Shown one piece after another: positions 12,463 through 26,100 of a stretch of 64,000 nucleotides of DNA (positions are counted from its first letter, which is position 1; the number at the start of each line of letters is the position of its first letter). The position numbers and the translations under genes are program-made. The DNA is taken from the NCBI GenBank assembly GCA_002270565.1, contig NQMI01000117.1:77817-141816 (forward strand). Direction: 5' to 3'. The stretch comes from Stenocarpella maydis (lineage: Eukaryota; Ascomycota; Sordariomycetes; Diaporthales; Diaporthaceae). The notes beneath the pieces were generated by a model that saw nothing but the letters and a program-made list of their open reading frames with translations, was not told where the DNA came from and did no database searches.

Positions 12463-13850
12463 GCGTGAGCAGAAGAACCTGGTGGGGATTCCCGTGGAGG
12501 TATTATTTGAAATGCCGAGACCTCGTCTGCACGGGACGAACCCGAATAACGTGTCTTGTAATTATGCAATGTATGTCATGTTGGGATATATATATATCCC
12601 CCGGTCGGGTCGGGTTGATTTTGAGCACGCGGCGAATACGGCAGCCTGTATGTGCCTTGTTTTTGTGATTTCGGTTGTGGATACCCCCCGGGACCAGAAA
12701 AGGCCTTGCGTCTCGGACTCCGGCACAGTCAGCTCCTGACAGATAAATATACTGGACGAGATACGTCTAGCTTATACACATGTTCCACATTTTGACTTTT
12801 TTTTTTTTTTTTTTTTTTTAGCTTCCTTCTGCCCAAAATAGTCAGTTCGCTTGGCCAAGACCTACCGAGTGGACCGAAGTGCCCTCTCTTGTTACATAGA
12901 CATCACTGCCGGTGGTGCCCGTCGAGTAGGGCTCTCCGCCAACTTCCGGCGGGTTGCTGTATACTATCGGTTGATAGACAAGAAATTGGCTTATAGATGT
13001 AAAAACGCTTGTGGTACAGGGGCCTTGGAACTGTCTTGGAAAAATTCCGTTCTGCGTCAACAATGTCAGCCCGGGACTCCAATTTTGTGCCAATAATCCT
13101 CGGAAACATAACGGTTACTGTGTTTGTGTCCGAAGCACTCGATGCCCACACTCTGAAGCCTAAGGCCATCACGGCCAATATCTCGTAGGGAGGTTTCATA
13201 ATCGCATCATCCAGTGTTCTGTGAGTATCTGAATGACTTCGCACTAGGATGAGACGTAGTCTCCAAAGTTAGCAACAACGTGTGCTAGTGCTGAGATACT
13301 TGCACTGCTGCTCCGCGGCAGAAGTGACCGAGATCAAAGATATTAGCATTATGCCCCACGGTATCCAGTAGATAATCACCACGCTGCCGAACGAACCGCG
13401 TCGAAATGGGCAACAGAGGTAACGCCGAGGTTACCGCCTCCGTACCAAGACTACATTCGGTGTCACGGGCTTCAGGTGGCTGGGTATGTACCCATGGTGC
13501 CACTCTCTGCCGCTCCAAATCATGAGATCAAGAGTGGTTGCCACTCCCAGGCTTTCATTTCCTCCCAAAATTGTGATTGTGTGCGTGACAGCGCTGAAGG
13601 GAAGTGAATCGTTACTGAAGCTTTGGCTATGCACGAAGCAACTGGTTCACTGTAAATCATGGGAGTCGGAAGCGCGAATGGCTCAATAGCTCGACATCAT
13701 TGATATTATTTCCTGGACATCATCAGAGACACCTGGCACGAGATCCTAACCGTCATGTTCCCACCGTACTCCTTGGCCACCCTCACTCTTGCTTCCGTGA
13801 CTACGGTTGCGGTGAGGACCTCGGAGTGGTAGTACCCACAAGACACCCCT
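12463..13850. other. Intergenic, PTR2 to CorA-like gene
   Basis: Convergent 3' flanks. It holds a TATATATATA stretch near 12,587, a poly-T run near 12,800-12,819 and no recognisable gene. Confidence 0.6.
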
Positions 13851-15647
13851 TTACACTCCCATACGGTTATCCTGCACCTCAGTAACCCGTCCCCCTGGTG
13901 ACCTCAAGTTTGATATGAATGATCTCAGCATCGACCATTTCGTTGTGTTGCCTCCTCGTTCCCTTTTGCCCCACGCGTCCGTAACGTCAGCCCCGTAGAT
14001 GACCCAGACCAGGAGGGCTAATGTCATGGGCATGGAGGTGATCCAGTAGACGAAGAACAGGGGCTTACCTGCAGCAAAGTCATCACCCATGGAGAAGATG
14101 GAGGCTACGAAGCTGCACGGCACGATGACTGTCGCGATCTTGGTCAGCTGGCCTGAGCTTCTTGCCATCCTGTTTGCCTCTTGCGTCTGCATCGAGGCCT
14201 CTCGTGACTGCTTTGCCGCCTCTACCGTCTGCTTCTCTGCCTCCACTGCACGGATCAATGCTGCCCGGCGAGAGTACATCTCCATGTGCTCGCACAAGGT
14301 CTGCTCCGTCAGCTCAAGCTTCTCAAGGATGGTCTCCCAGCTCCGGCATTCGGTAGCCATTGGGGTTGATGGTGAAGTGCTTTCCACCAGCGATGATGAG
14401 TTGTGCGACTCGGGTCTTGGGGATGGGTGATCGCCACAGCGAAAGGACCGCATGATCCTTCGTACCCGTTGGCGCCAGTCCTTGATAAGACATGTTTCTT
14501 GCATCCAGTAATGGTACGTGTTGACAAACTGTTGTGCGCTTTTTCGCTGTCCCTCTATGTTGCCGGTGTCTTCCAAAATCTCGTCGTGGAGATTTGAATC
14601 GCACCGCCAGATAGCCTCCTCCCATGCAGATCTCACAAAGTTTCGCACATACACCGTAGACGACATAGGATCACCACCATGTGGTGGTAGGCCACACGCC
14701 TTAAAGACTTCCGAAACGTCATCGAATAAGGACACTCGGTGATTTCTGTGGATAGTGTGGACGAACCAGCTTGGCTTTCCTAAACCCATGACCTGCTCAG
14801 AAGACAGGGAATCATTGCTCATGACAGCCTCAGAAAACAGCTTATGCGGCACGCGGAAGTCGTCTAGGTCGAAGTATTGGAAATACCGGCTCCCAATACC
14901 GCATGGCTGCTGTCTTCGAATCTGTGTGGCACGGGGGTCGACCAGTACGACTGCTATTGAAGTCCAAAATTGTGAATAAATGTCACTTGCAAGCAATAGA
15001 AGACTATCCCCTCAGAGAGGCTTACCTGTCCAGCTGGAGCCTTCTTCTCCTGGGCTTCTCATACCCCAGTAAGACACGAGACTGCTGAATTCTATCCGTC
15101 CCGTCTCTGCAAGAACCTGGGTGTCCATGCGTTCAGTATTGCCCGCAATGATATTCCATTTTCCGTAGCAGTGTTCGCCAAACCTGGCCCTGAGAGAATC
15201 TTTGTTGATGTGCCGGGTCTGTGGGACGGGGACCCTCCAATATACTGGGTTGCTCGGCTTGGTACAAGCTTGATCCACGACGTTGATGTCAGTGTGTTCG
15301 TCGCAGTGGCCCAAGAAGAAAGAAGCCGGGATCCCAAACTTGACACCCACTACCTCCAGGGTCCTCGGTTCGAGACCCTCGATGATGATCAAGTTCCTTT
15401 GTTCGGGGCCTGGTACTACTTCCTCCAAGGCGCAGAGGCGTTCGTTGAGGTGTTGAGCACTAGAGACCAGAGTCCCGGCTTTGCTTTGTTGCCATTCGGG
15501 GGGGCGATCCGCAAAGCTGACGACTCGTACTCTGCACTCGCCATGCTTGGTATTTTCTTTCCATGGGTGCTGCACGCCGTTTCTGATTATCCCGCCGTCA
15601 ACCAGACGTCGGGCCAGGCCACAGTATTCCTCTGTGAGCCTCGCCAT
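13851..15647 (-). CDS. CorA-like metal-transporter-domain membrane protein
   Basis: Two exons on the minus strand, 15647-15026 and 14953-13851, joined across a 72-nt intron (phase 1) give 574 residues. The C-terminal third has a charged coiled-coil (Ala/Glu/Gln-rich repeats, about residues 440-490), then two membrane helices, around TKIATVIVPCSFVASIFSM and FFVYWITSMPMTLALLVWV. This is the CorA/ZntB-like layout common in large fungal families, often near HET genes. The Gly-Met-Asn signature of true CorA channels is not present (SMGDD occupies that place), so Mg2+ transport is not assured. The soluble N-terminal part has no recognisable catalytic motif. The start is the first Met of an open frame (MARLTEEYCGLARRLV). 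Probably located in a membrane. Confidence 0.75.
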
Positions 15648-16749
15648 CTGGCAGTTGTCGCCCCAATAGGCAGAATGCTCTGGTGATTATTGTAATCAAT
15701 ATCACACCTGGATGCGCGATCGGGAAGACGTGACAAACCGTTCATAGTTTGTGCCGAAGCCGGACCGGGGGAAGTGCTCGATGACATGTTGGGCTTTGCG
15801 AGTGCAAAGCACGCGCAATTTCGATATTTATCTCGAAACGGTGTGTCGTATGCTTGCGTCGTCTGCTGCAGAAGTACAGACGCCGTAAGACCTTCCTATA
15901 GTAAAACCGCAACTAGGCACGTCGCAGTCCCAAGCAAGCACAGTGGCGCCCCGCAGATTGGGAGGAAACAAAGCCGCTATAACACAAAACGTCTGTTCCA
16001 AAAGGGAAAAAGAGCAGGCTTGCATCTGTATCTCGACCACTATTTATGCCTCGGCTGCCCTCGGCCTGAAGCCAGGGGGTGAGGGCCAGGCGCCACCGCC
16101 ACCGCTTGAATAGAGGAGATAGATGACCTCGGATCTGAGAAATCACCACGCTTGAGGTTAATTATTACCTAAGCAGCTGTATTCGGTCTGGCATGGCTGG
16201 GAGGCTCTGCAGATGGACAGCTGAGACTTCTGCTGTGCATGTGTGCGAGTGAAGCCCCGGCACCACCTTTCAGCTGCTGATATTAATTGGCCATCGTGCG
16301 TGAGGGCCCAAGGCTCCGCACGTTGCTGGCCACCCCCGACACCAGAATCTGTCACGAGCTGGTTTCTCTGGCCATCCGTGTTGTGCTCTTCATACTTCTT
16401 TCAACCTCTCGGTACCTACAAGGAAGTTGGTGGGCAGCAGCACGGGAGATTTGAAAAAAGAAAAAAGAAAAAGAAAAAGAAATGTAAGCCTGCGTTTGCA
16501 TACTCAGATGGACCCATCGTGGGATCCCCAGCCCTGCTAATGATTACTTTTGCCGGAAGCTGGGCCCTGATGTCAGCTCAGCTGAAGTCGTCAGCTCTCA
16601 GGCCGGCCAACCGCCACTCCTGAAGGCCCACCTATTGTACAGCACCAGGCACCCGTTCTGGCAGAGTTGCATCTCTCATCACAGTGCGCCCAATCTCTGC
16701 ATGCCTAATGAGTGTTTAGGACTGTATAAAGAGACTGCAGCAGCAGGGT

Positions 16750-16787
<38 letters not shown>

Positions 16788-17162
16788 AAAAGAGGGAATT
16801 GTGACCAGATCAAAAACGAAACCGGCCCTTTCGCATGCCTACAACGACAACAACCGTCATCCTGGCAAAGGCACAGGCAGACACATGGAAATGGTAGCCC
16901 AGAAGTCAGTTTAAGAAGTCAATTTCTATTGCACCCTCTTGTGCTTTGAGCTGGATCTTGAGGAAGCATGTGAACATTGAAAGCAGAGATGAGATTGATC
17001 AGTGTATATAAAAGCATATGCGTAGCTATCCAGATGATAACAGCTCTTCACTACAACTCCAAAGTCACCGGAATCACATCAGGATATTCATAGTATATTT
17101 CTGGCCTTACCTACTCAACTTATCCATCCACAACTCTTCCACCAGTCTCTCAATCATCCACA
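15648..17162. other. Intergenic with poly-A/T runs and a plus-strand promoter-like region
   Basis: No supportable gene. It holds the CorA-like gene promoter, an AAAAAAGAAAAAG run near 16,455-16,482, a 33-nt T-run at 16,751-16,783, and a TATATAAAAG box at 17,006-17,015. The last is followed by a CA/CT-rich leader-like tract running up to the 3' end of the giant minus-strand gene. Confidence 0.55.
17006..17015 (+). promoter_or_regulatory. TATA-like box pointing into the antisense of the giant gene
   Basis: TATATAAAAG is followed by about 150 nt of CA/CT-rich sequence without G-runs, resembling fungal 5' leaders. The first ATG of a long frame downstream on this strand is at 17,217. No plus-strand gene is recognised there. 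Confidence 0.3.
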
Positions 17163-20100
17163 TCACTCCACAAAGTCAGACGGGCGGAAGACCTGTCCCT
17201 CCAACAGAACCCCCATATGCGTTTTGCTAATCCCATCCCCGTTCCTCCTGATCTTCGACATCAGGATCTTCAAGAAAGACACAGGGCTCTTGGTCAGCCC
17301 CGCCCTCCCGCTCGGCCGGCCCTCGTCGTCACTCAGGATGAACCCATCCGCGGCGACCTTCCACCCCTGCCTGCTCATCTCCCCCGAGAGCGCCCGCGGG
17401 AAGAGCCCCAGGAAGCTGCATATCTCCTTGTAGTCTCCATAGGAGCCGATGTAGAGCTGCCCCGAGAAGAGGCAAAGCTGCATGGCCAGTCCGCGCGGCA
17501 CGGTGCGGGGCCCGGGCCGGCCGGTGACGACGTGGAAGCCCAGTGCGTCGAGGGGATCGTATCCCGAGTTGCAGCGGGGCTTGTACACGTGCAGGGAGGC
17601 GGCGGCGGAGCGCGCCATGTGCCGGTAGAGCTGGTTTGCCTCGAACGGACTGATGATGATGATGCGGTCGATTTCGGTTGTTCCCTTCGCACGGCTCGTG
17701 AGCAACCACTGGACAGGTCGCTGGAAAGCATCGGAGATGTATGAGGAAATATTGTGTGTCTTGACCGTCCTGGCGAAATCCGTGGTGACGAGGAGCCTCG
17801 GGTCCTTGCCGGCCAGCTGCTCGACTGGAAAGTCCTTTGCTGCGCTAGAGTCCCTCAGTGACTCAAACGCAGGCATGAAGGCCATAGATCCGCTGATAAA
17901 TACGCCATCGATGGCGAACTTCAGGACATCCTGGTGGAGCATGTGCGATGCTGGTGCGGCGGGCGGGGCTCGCTGTACCTGGCGCTCCTGCTCAATCTCT
18001 GGCGACAGCTCGCGCTCCTGTTCCTCCTGAAGCGTGCTTGAATTGTATTGAAGTTCGCCAAACTCCTGGCAACGCTCCCTGATAAGGCGGAGATCAGGAT
18101 CTGAATCGTGGGCCAGATCGAAAGGTTGATTCTGAGCCTGCCGTGGGCGAAAGCGATCATCAAGTGACTGGGCCTCGACTTCCTGGAACTCCTCAGCATA
18201 CTCCTGAGACATCAATGTTCTCCCACCCTGGCGCGCCTGCTGCCACAGCTCCCTCTGACGGACGAATCGCTCGCCTTGGACTGCCCACAGGGGCATGCTG
18301 CGGCGGATGTCCGTGTGGGTCTCGGAAATGGACCATACGATCACATCTTCTACTGTGGTATCCGGGCTGAGATCTGCCGTCTTGCATTCCCTGATTTTTG
18401 CTTGAATCTCTTCGGAGATACAGAAGACAACAGTCTGCCCTTTTCCAAGTTTTCGCATTCGCATGCAGGCCTGGACTAGTCGGTCCTTCGTCAGGCCCGC
18501 ACCCAGAGTCACTGCCGCCCTGTAGTCCGACGGTAATCGCAGGTCAATTCCACGAGTGTGAGCCTCGTCGAGAAAGATAAGACAGGAGTCCAGCCGGGTG
18601 AGAAAGGGCGAGGCGCGAAGCAGATCTGTCCTGCCCTCACGGTCTACAACGCATAGGTCGTCTTCGTCGTTAACGAAAACGGCAGCCTCCTTCGTCGCAT
18701 CCTGCTCCAGCTTCTTCAGCCAGGTCTTGGCCACTTCGATATTGTTGAGCTCGAGTATCTGAGCCCCAACGTCCAGGATCACTTGCACGGGTGGATCGAG
18801 GTGCATAACAGTGTCCAATAGATGCTCAGCGTCAGAAACGCCTGGCCTCGCTGGCCCCATCAGACTGACCCCGTTTTCAGGCTGCAGTATGTACTCCAGA
18901 ACCAGTGCGTTCGTGTGCTCCTGGGCAGGCTGGTCAATCTGGTGAACAGCCGTCGGTAGCACGCAGCGGGAGTCATTTGTGCCAGAGAATCCCGTGACGG
19001 GCCGGTCCTTGCGCTTGCCTATATCCCACCCGGACGAGGAGAGCTTGAGAGGGAACTCCTTCATCTGTTTCGGGAAGACGATGTGTGCCAGGAAGAAGTC
19101 TATGACGCTCTTGGCAAAGCGGAGCGCCGGGAAAACCTCCGTGGTACACAGCGGGCGGTCCTTGAGATTGATGCCTTGGAGCTCCTCAAAAGAATCAGGG
19201 AGGTTGTGTGCGTCTCTGACCCAGGCCTTGTATTCCTCTTTAGACTGGTCAGCTTCCATAAGATGTCCCATCGCGGTGAAGAGATCGTCGTCGGAAAGCC
19301 CGCCGTAATAGTACGACAGCGACGTCAGAGCGATGACAACATCCGGGTGGCTGAATTCAGATCGAAGAGACGGGTTGTCCTTTGCGCGGTATGGCACCGC
19401 AAGCTGGGTGGGCGGTGTGCGAGAGGCAAGACCGTAGTTCACACGCCAGCGCTTCTGGGCCAACACAAACTCCAGAACACCACACGCTATAATTCCCCGG
19501 AGCAGGAGAAGATGCGGGATCGTTGTCTCGGTCCAAAATGGCGAGCCCTCGACGGCACTAGTCTCCGCCGCGTTGAGCTCGGCTTTGCTGATGTACGTGT
19601 GGACAGCATTGCGGATCTCCTCTGGTTGCCGAGAGATCGGGAATGCACCGAGGCCATTGCTGCAGATGTGTTTGGCAAGGTGTTGCTTGAGACGGGACCC
19701 GGCATCTGGACGGAGGATCCGGATCCGGGGGAAGCTTCCTGGCACGCCCGGATGGAGTTCCAGTGAATGTGGAAGGTCTCTTGCTACTGCGGGTGCCACG
19801 AGTCTCACCAGGTCGAGGACCTGCTGCAACACTACCCAGCGGTCCGGGCTGAGCTCGATGGGGCGCTGCGCCCCCATGGTGTAGATGAGCTCGAACTTCA
19901 CGCTGAAGTTCTCGTCGCTTTCGTCCACAATGTCGCGTGCATTTTGCTCAAGGAAGTCTTGCGTTGACATGAGCTGCCGGCCCACGTCTTGTCTGCCCAA
20001 GATGCAGGACTCAAGTGCCATGAGTTGAAAGGACAGGATATGCTCGGGCTGTATCAGGAAAATCCCGCCTGACGACATGCAGTCAGCCAACATGTCAGAT

Positions 20101-23100
20101 ATATGGTCGGCAGCGGTCTTGTCCAGCTTGAGCGAGCGAGAGATTGGCATGTAGTAGACTCGTCTGTCCAGGAGTCCACCCAGCTTCGAGACCAGCATCT
20201 GCGCCATCTGCTTGAACTGTGGCTTGGCCACAATGACTCGGACCAGCTGCTCCCCATTTGCGAGGGCAGCCGCGGCCACAGGGACGATCACGCTGGATTT
20301 TCCTTCGCCCATGTTGAGCTGCATCACCGCGTTCTCGCCATCCGGAGGCTCTTGCATCTGCGCAGCGACCTGCGTCTGAACAGACCGGATGAGGAAACTG
20401 CTCTCGACCTCCATCAGAAGTTTTTCCGGATTCTCTGCAGGATTCCAGTCCAGATGGCCTGGGTTCTGCAACTCCTTGACGAGGTCGTGGGCCTCGGTCA
20501 GTGTAAGTCTCTCTGCCCGCTGCATTGCAGTGAGCGCGAGTGCATACTCCACTATGCACGCCTTCCACCGGTCATCTCCCAAGCGGCCCCATCTGCTGCG
20601 AGATAGTTGCTGCAGGAAAAATGTTGGTGACACTCTAGGTCGCTGGTACGTGAGTCGGGTGCAACTCGATGGCGAGATTCCAGCGTCCTCGAGGATACCA
20701 TAGACCTTGTTCACATGCTCGGTGCATGCACTCAGGTATGACGAGAGCTCCTCGGCAGTCACGGGGGTAGGTGGCAGTTCGTCGACATCTCGCGAGACAA
20801 GTGCATCCAGACTAGCACGAAGGCGTCCCAAGTACTTAGTCTCATGGTCGGATCGTCGCGGCGGAGCCTCCAGCCTCTTGATGACGGATTCCAGGCGCGG
20901 CGGCTCATGGCGTTCCTGCGGATCAGTCGAGCCCTCGAGAGTGCGGCCAAGGTTCTGGCAAATTTCCAGTGCTTTTGGCGGTTTCGGTGGCTTCGGCAGC
21001 TCTGGTGCTGGAAGCAGGAAGACGCTGTGCTCAGACTCGTACCCGCAAATGCTAGGCCATATTTGAGGCTTATTGATCGTCAAATCCGGATATGCAGCTT
21101 CAATGCTTTCGTAGTCCAAGGTAGACATGGTCCGCTCAATCGATGCCAAGTACTGGTGGAGCGATTTGTTGTCATGCCACGTCTTGAACAGAGACCTGAC
21201 CTCTTGCATGGCATCATTGACCCTGATATACGTTGAAGTGACAGCTGGAGTGAAGGGGACCTCGCATGGCCATTGGTTAGCGAGTTCTTCCACTAAATCC
21301 TCAACAGAATTGCTGCGTGCGCTATGCCATGCGGCATGACATCGACTGCGGTATTTGTGCAGTTTCTCATTCACTCTCCTGTCAAGGTTCCATTCTGGAC
21401 ACGATTCAAGAGGACGACAGAACCTCTCCACAATGTGTCTTAGGGAGTTTTTGGAGCAAGTATTTCCGACTTGTGGTTTGAAAGGGCCTCTCTCCAGTAC
21501 GCTAACTCGACCAAGAGCGGTAGACTTGAGCATCATGGCGACAGTCTGGAACATTGACAAGTCGGCATTTGGCTCACAAGCCATCGTCGAAAGCCACATC
21601 ATGATTGAGAACCTGTGTTTTTGGGAAGCCATGTCACTTCCCAGGCAACGGTCCAAGGCTGGAAGCCTCTGCGCAACAAAATCGTGCCCGTCCTTGAAGA
21701 GATTGGCATCATACTTTAAGCTCGACAGCCGGATCTCCGTCTGGGGCCCATGGACGACGCCAAAGCAGGCCACCTTGAACCAAAGGCTACCCGCTTCTGG
21801 CGCTGGATGGAATCGCCCAGCACCGCGTCGCATGATGAGACAGGACATCGTAGAAGCGCGAGCGCCGCGCTGTGAGGCCAGGTTGTGATCACGGGCGGCA
21901 TACCGCTGGTCACTGTGAACTGTATGGTCTTCGGCTCCGAAGCCCGACACCCTGAATGAGGAAGACCGGATGTTATCCCGCTTCAGGAGATGGTCATCAA
22001 TCTTCTTTAGAGCCGGCCATGAGATCTGAGCATTGGCATCAGGGAAAAAGATCATGGCTTGCTTCGCCTGTTTCAACAGAGATTTCACCGTTGTGGTGAA
22101 ATGGCCATGTTGCGACAGGAAACTGAGATTGTTGTCCCATTCAACCGTCTGCATAACTCGCAAGTGGTCTGGATAATACTTGCGGCCTGGACTCAGCGCA
22201 GCTATCTTGGCCAGCAAGTCCACGTGCCCTTGCGAAAGCTGATCAAACGAGCGGACAGCTGCGGAGTTCAGGATCGTGAGGGCTTGTTCAGTACCCGTCT
22301 TTTGCATGAGAGGGTCGGGCAAACAAAATGAAGTGAGCGCGTGAAGGTAAGCCAGGAAGAGCTTGCAGCTCAGGTCGTTGTTGCCAACCAAACGGCCAAG
22401 CTTGGAGTCCACATCAAGAGCGTGAATTCTGTGGATTGAATCCTTGGAGACAGCGACTGATGTATGACCATCAATTCCCCTCTGGTAATGGACCGTTTCC
22501 GATTCCGGTACGAGTACCATTCGGTCGTTCCTGGTCAAATGCTTCAGCACGATCTTGTTGTGTAGTCCGACAAGCGTTCCCAGGGATTGGTTAGTATCGA
22601 CAGCCATACATCGGTACTCCTTAGACTCTAACGAAGCACTACCTTGTGCCAGGCTAAATCTAAGGTTGAGTGTTGGGATGCTGACCATGAGGGTTTTCTG
22701 ATCTTCAGATGGCTGTAGAATACCGTGGATCAGGCTTTTGTCGGCCAAGGGGTCGAGCACATGAGATAGCCGCTGCGAGGTCAAACTGCTCATCGTAACA
22801 ACAGAGCATCCGGATCTCGACAGCCGCCACATTTTCTTACACTTTGAGAGTGTCCAAACTTCTCGTGAAGATGGATCCCATGGCTCAGTGATTGGTCGGA
22901 ACTGTACGGTGTGGGTTGCGGCGTTAAACCAGTGCACGTAATCCTCCCCAAATGAAGTTGGATATGCAATTTTAACGAGCCGATTTGGGATGGTCTCATA
23001 CGTGGTATCGCCCTTTGTAGCCCTCACGATGAGATCGCCATGTGAGGACATGCCTAACTGGACAGAAAATCCTGCGAATTCACGCTTGGTGGAGAACTGG

Positions 23101-26100
23101 AAGCCCGGTGTTGTGGATGGCATGATCTCGACGATGGTCCTGCCGAAAAGTGTGGAGAAGAGCGGGTGACTGCGGTATGCCTGCGGAGGCTGATCCAGCG
23201 GTAGACCGTTCACGAGGAGCTCACCGCTGAGCAGGTTATAGTGTACTCTCATGCTGGCGACATGCGTGGTGGCAAGCGTGTCCGTAGTTGCCCAGTCATT
23301 TGCACTGTCGGACTTGACGCTCCAGGACGAGCTCGGAACATACGCTGACCATGCCTTGGATATCGCATCGTCCAATCCAGTGAAGCTTTGCGCGAGGATG
23401 TTGTGAGCGCGAGACAGAAGCCGCTTGCGGCGCATGTCAAGGATGTGAAGGAGTTGTTCCCGATCGGAAGCTTGTGTTTGCTCTCCTTCCTGAATAACGA
23501 TGGAGGCTTGCACAAGTATTGACGCATTTTTTTCCACGGCGAGAACAGATTCGAGATACTGGTCATCAATGTCGAAGGTCGAAGTGCAGATCAGTGCCAC
23601 TTCAACGCTCTTCGAAATGAACATACTCTTGTCCTTGGCCTCAACTGCTGCATATGCTTTGTCTTTGAGGCTGTTGACCCAGTCCATTGAAGTATCGCGG
23701 GCGGTGTCCAAGAATATTAGGCAGGCCTCTTGCACATCAGGGAAAGGGCTCAGGGAAAGTGCGCGAGCCGCAATGGCCACAAACATGAAAAGAGCTTGAG
23801 AAGATTCCCAGTTACTCTTAACACGCCCTAGAGCTTCGTTGAGGTGCTGGAGGAGACATTGAGCGTTCTTTTCACTGGTGAAAAATTCATGAGAGCTGCG
23901 CAGGAATCTGCATGAACCATCGCTACCATGCAATGTATCCGCCGAACTTGGACCACTCTGATAGGCACACTGGAGGAGGAGCAGGGTCGTCTCTGGCTTC
24001 TTAAAATCAATACTTGGCATGGCAAGTTGGAGCAGGATGTTGGCCCATTGGATGTGATGGCCAAGTGGGATTGTTCCGAGTTCCTTGTACTCCTCGAGAG
24101 ACATATTCTCCGGACAGGCATCTTGACTGGCAATGACGGTGTTCGGCGCTGGCCCATCAGGGGCAGAGGCCGGGCGGAAGATGAAACGTTGCAGACCTTG
24201 GATCGGCATCGTATATGTACAAGCCAGGGGGATGTCGTGCTCGAACGTGAATTCGCCCACATACTCGCGACTCCGCGCATCATAGTACTTGTAGGCCAGA
24301 CCGTTGGGAACACAGATTTCAGAGTCCCTGAGCGTCGCGATCGTCTTGCTGCGGTAGTGAGTGTTGATCATCGGCTTAATCGTGGACAAGAGGTCGATCC
24401 GGCGAGTGTTGGGTTGGGAGTGCCTCCAAGTAAGGTGCGGGTCGTTGGACGATAGAAAGTACTGAGTTTGAGAAGGAACTTCCTCACGCTTGCCTTTGAG
24501 CACATCTTTGAGAAGCACTAAGCGCGCATTTCTCCAATCCCGGAACCACGACGGGACATCCAGCTCGAAGATCACGGCCTTAGCTTGGGAATGGTGCGCT
24601 GGAAGTGGCCACTCATGAACTTCGATTGACAGTCGATCACGTTGAGATTGGTAAGAGCACTTCCGGCAGGAAGATGAGTGGACTTCTTCGGTCTCTGGTG
24701 GGTTACAAAAATTGTCGATGACCCGGGTAAAGTACTTGTGTTCAGTCCCATTGTAAAGTCTATCAAGGCGACGGTATTCGGCTTTCGCCTGCTCCAATTC
24801 CTCCAGCTTCGCTTGGCGAGAGGCTCTGGCGGCGGACTCAATTGTCGAAAGTAGTTCCTGATGAGCATCCGACCTGTCGAAATACTGGCTGGCGAAGCTC
24901 TTGTCGCTATCCGAGGAAAACAAGAAGTCTGTCTGCTTCTTAGCACCTTTTCTCCGTGTCTCGACGTATTGCTCCACATCGCAGAGTCTCTTCATCTGCT
25001 CGAGGAATGGCAGAAGCAGGTTCTGGAGCGCATGTGTGGGTATCCCGGGGTCGTATTCGCTCAGCCACGGGCATGTTCGAACTGCAGCTTTGTCACATGC
25101 CACCCAAAGTTCGAAGAGGGTCAAAACCATCACAGATGTCATCTCGGGATTTCCGGAGTAGTAAGTTTTGGCGAGATGGTGGTATTTGATCATCAGATCG
25201 TGCAACTTGCCGCACGTATCGTCTTGTTTATTGGAGTTCAGCCAATCCGTGACGTGCTGTGCCACCCACTGCTCGAACCGGATGAGATTGGCAGCGGCGT
25301 AAGAGTCATCAAAGTGACTGTGGGCTAGGGTTGGAAGAGTACGAGGGTGGAGCCGTATGAGTTGGGAGGAGGGCATAAAATGAGAAGCGATGCCCTTGTG
25401 ACGGCGGCTGTGTGTAGCTTCGATGTAGTCATCCAGATCTGGAAGGGCTAGGAGGGTGTCTCGCTCGAAGTCCAAAGTTTTGAGGTTGGACAGTTCTAGG
25501 TCTCGAGTGTCGAGCTTTTGAGACCTGTACCAGCTCGTGACAATGGATGTCGATGCCTGCTCAAGAATACACTCTATTCTCTCCTTGGCTGAGGCAGGGA
25601 GGACCCAAGTTTCAGCGACATCGATCTTTTTCAACCGCCGTGCAATCTTTGCCGTCATGACGTAGACCACATCGGATGGAAGGTTACGGTTTTTGGCCGA
25701 ATCTAGAATTTGGCCCATGATGAAGATCATGATCTCCTTGTAGAGCGCATGCGAGCCATATGGTGATCGACTGACGATAAGCTGTAGGGAGACTCGAATC
25801 AACAACCACATTGGCGATCGCCGCCATGGAATCTCAGCTCGGTCCCAGAGTACTTCATCTCGGGTGTTCTTCGAGATGAACGAGACTGAGACGGGAGACC
25901 CGATGCCCGCTAGAACACCCATAAAAAGCTCGGAGATCATCGCTGGGTTGGTTGTGTCGCGAAGCTCGTCATGTCGGACGCCGGATTTCATCGACTGAGG
26001 CCTGCGACATCTGGTAAGCGACTTTCATTGGCATAACAATGCCTCCGATTGCGTGGATTACTTACTGCATCCCGGGCACTTTCTGGTGGGACATGGTTGA

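Noticed and set aside
15360..15385. GGTTCGAGACC, a tRNA B-box-like word
   Set aside because: Lies inside the coding sequence of the CorA-like gene and has no A-box or cloverleaf around it; no tRNA was found in the window.
17217..17744. 175-codon plus-strand frame antisense to the giant gene
   Set aside because: GC-driven shadow frame with low-complexity composition and no recognisable family; kept only as part of the antisense-promoter finding.
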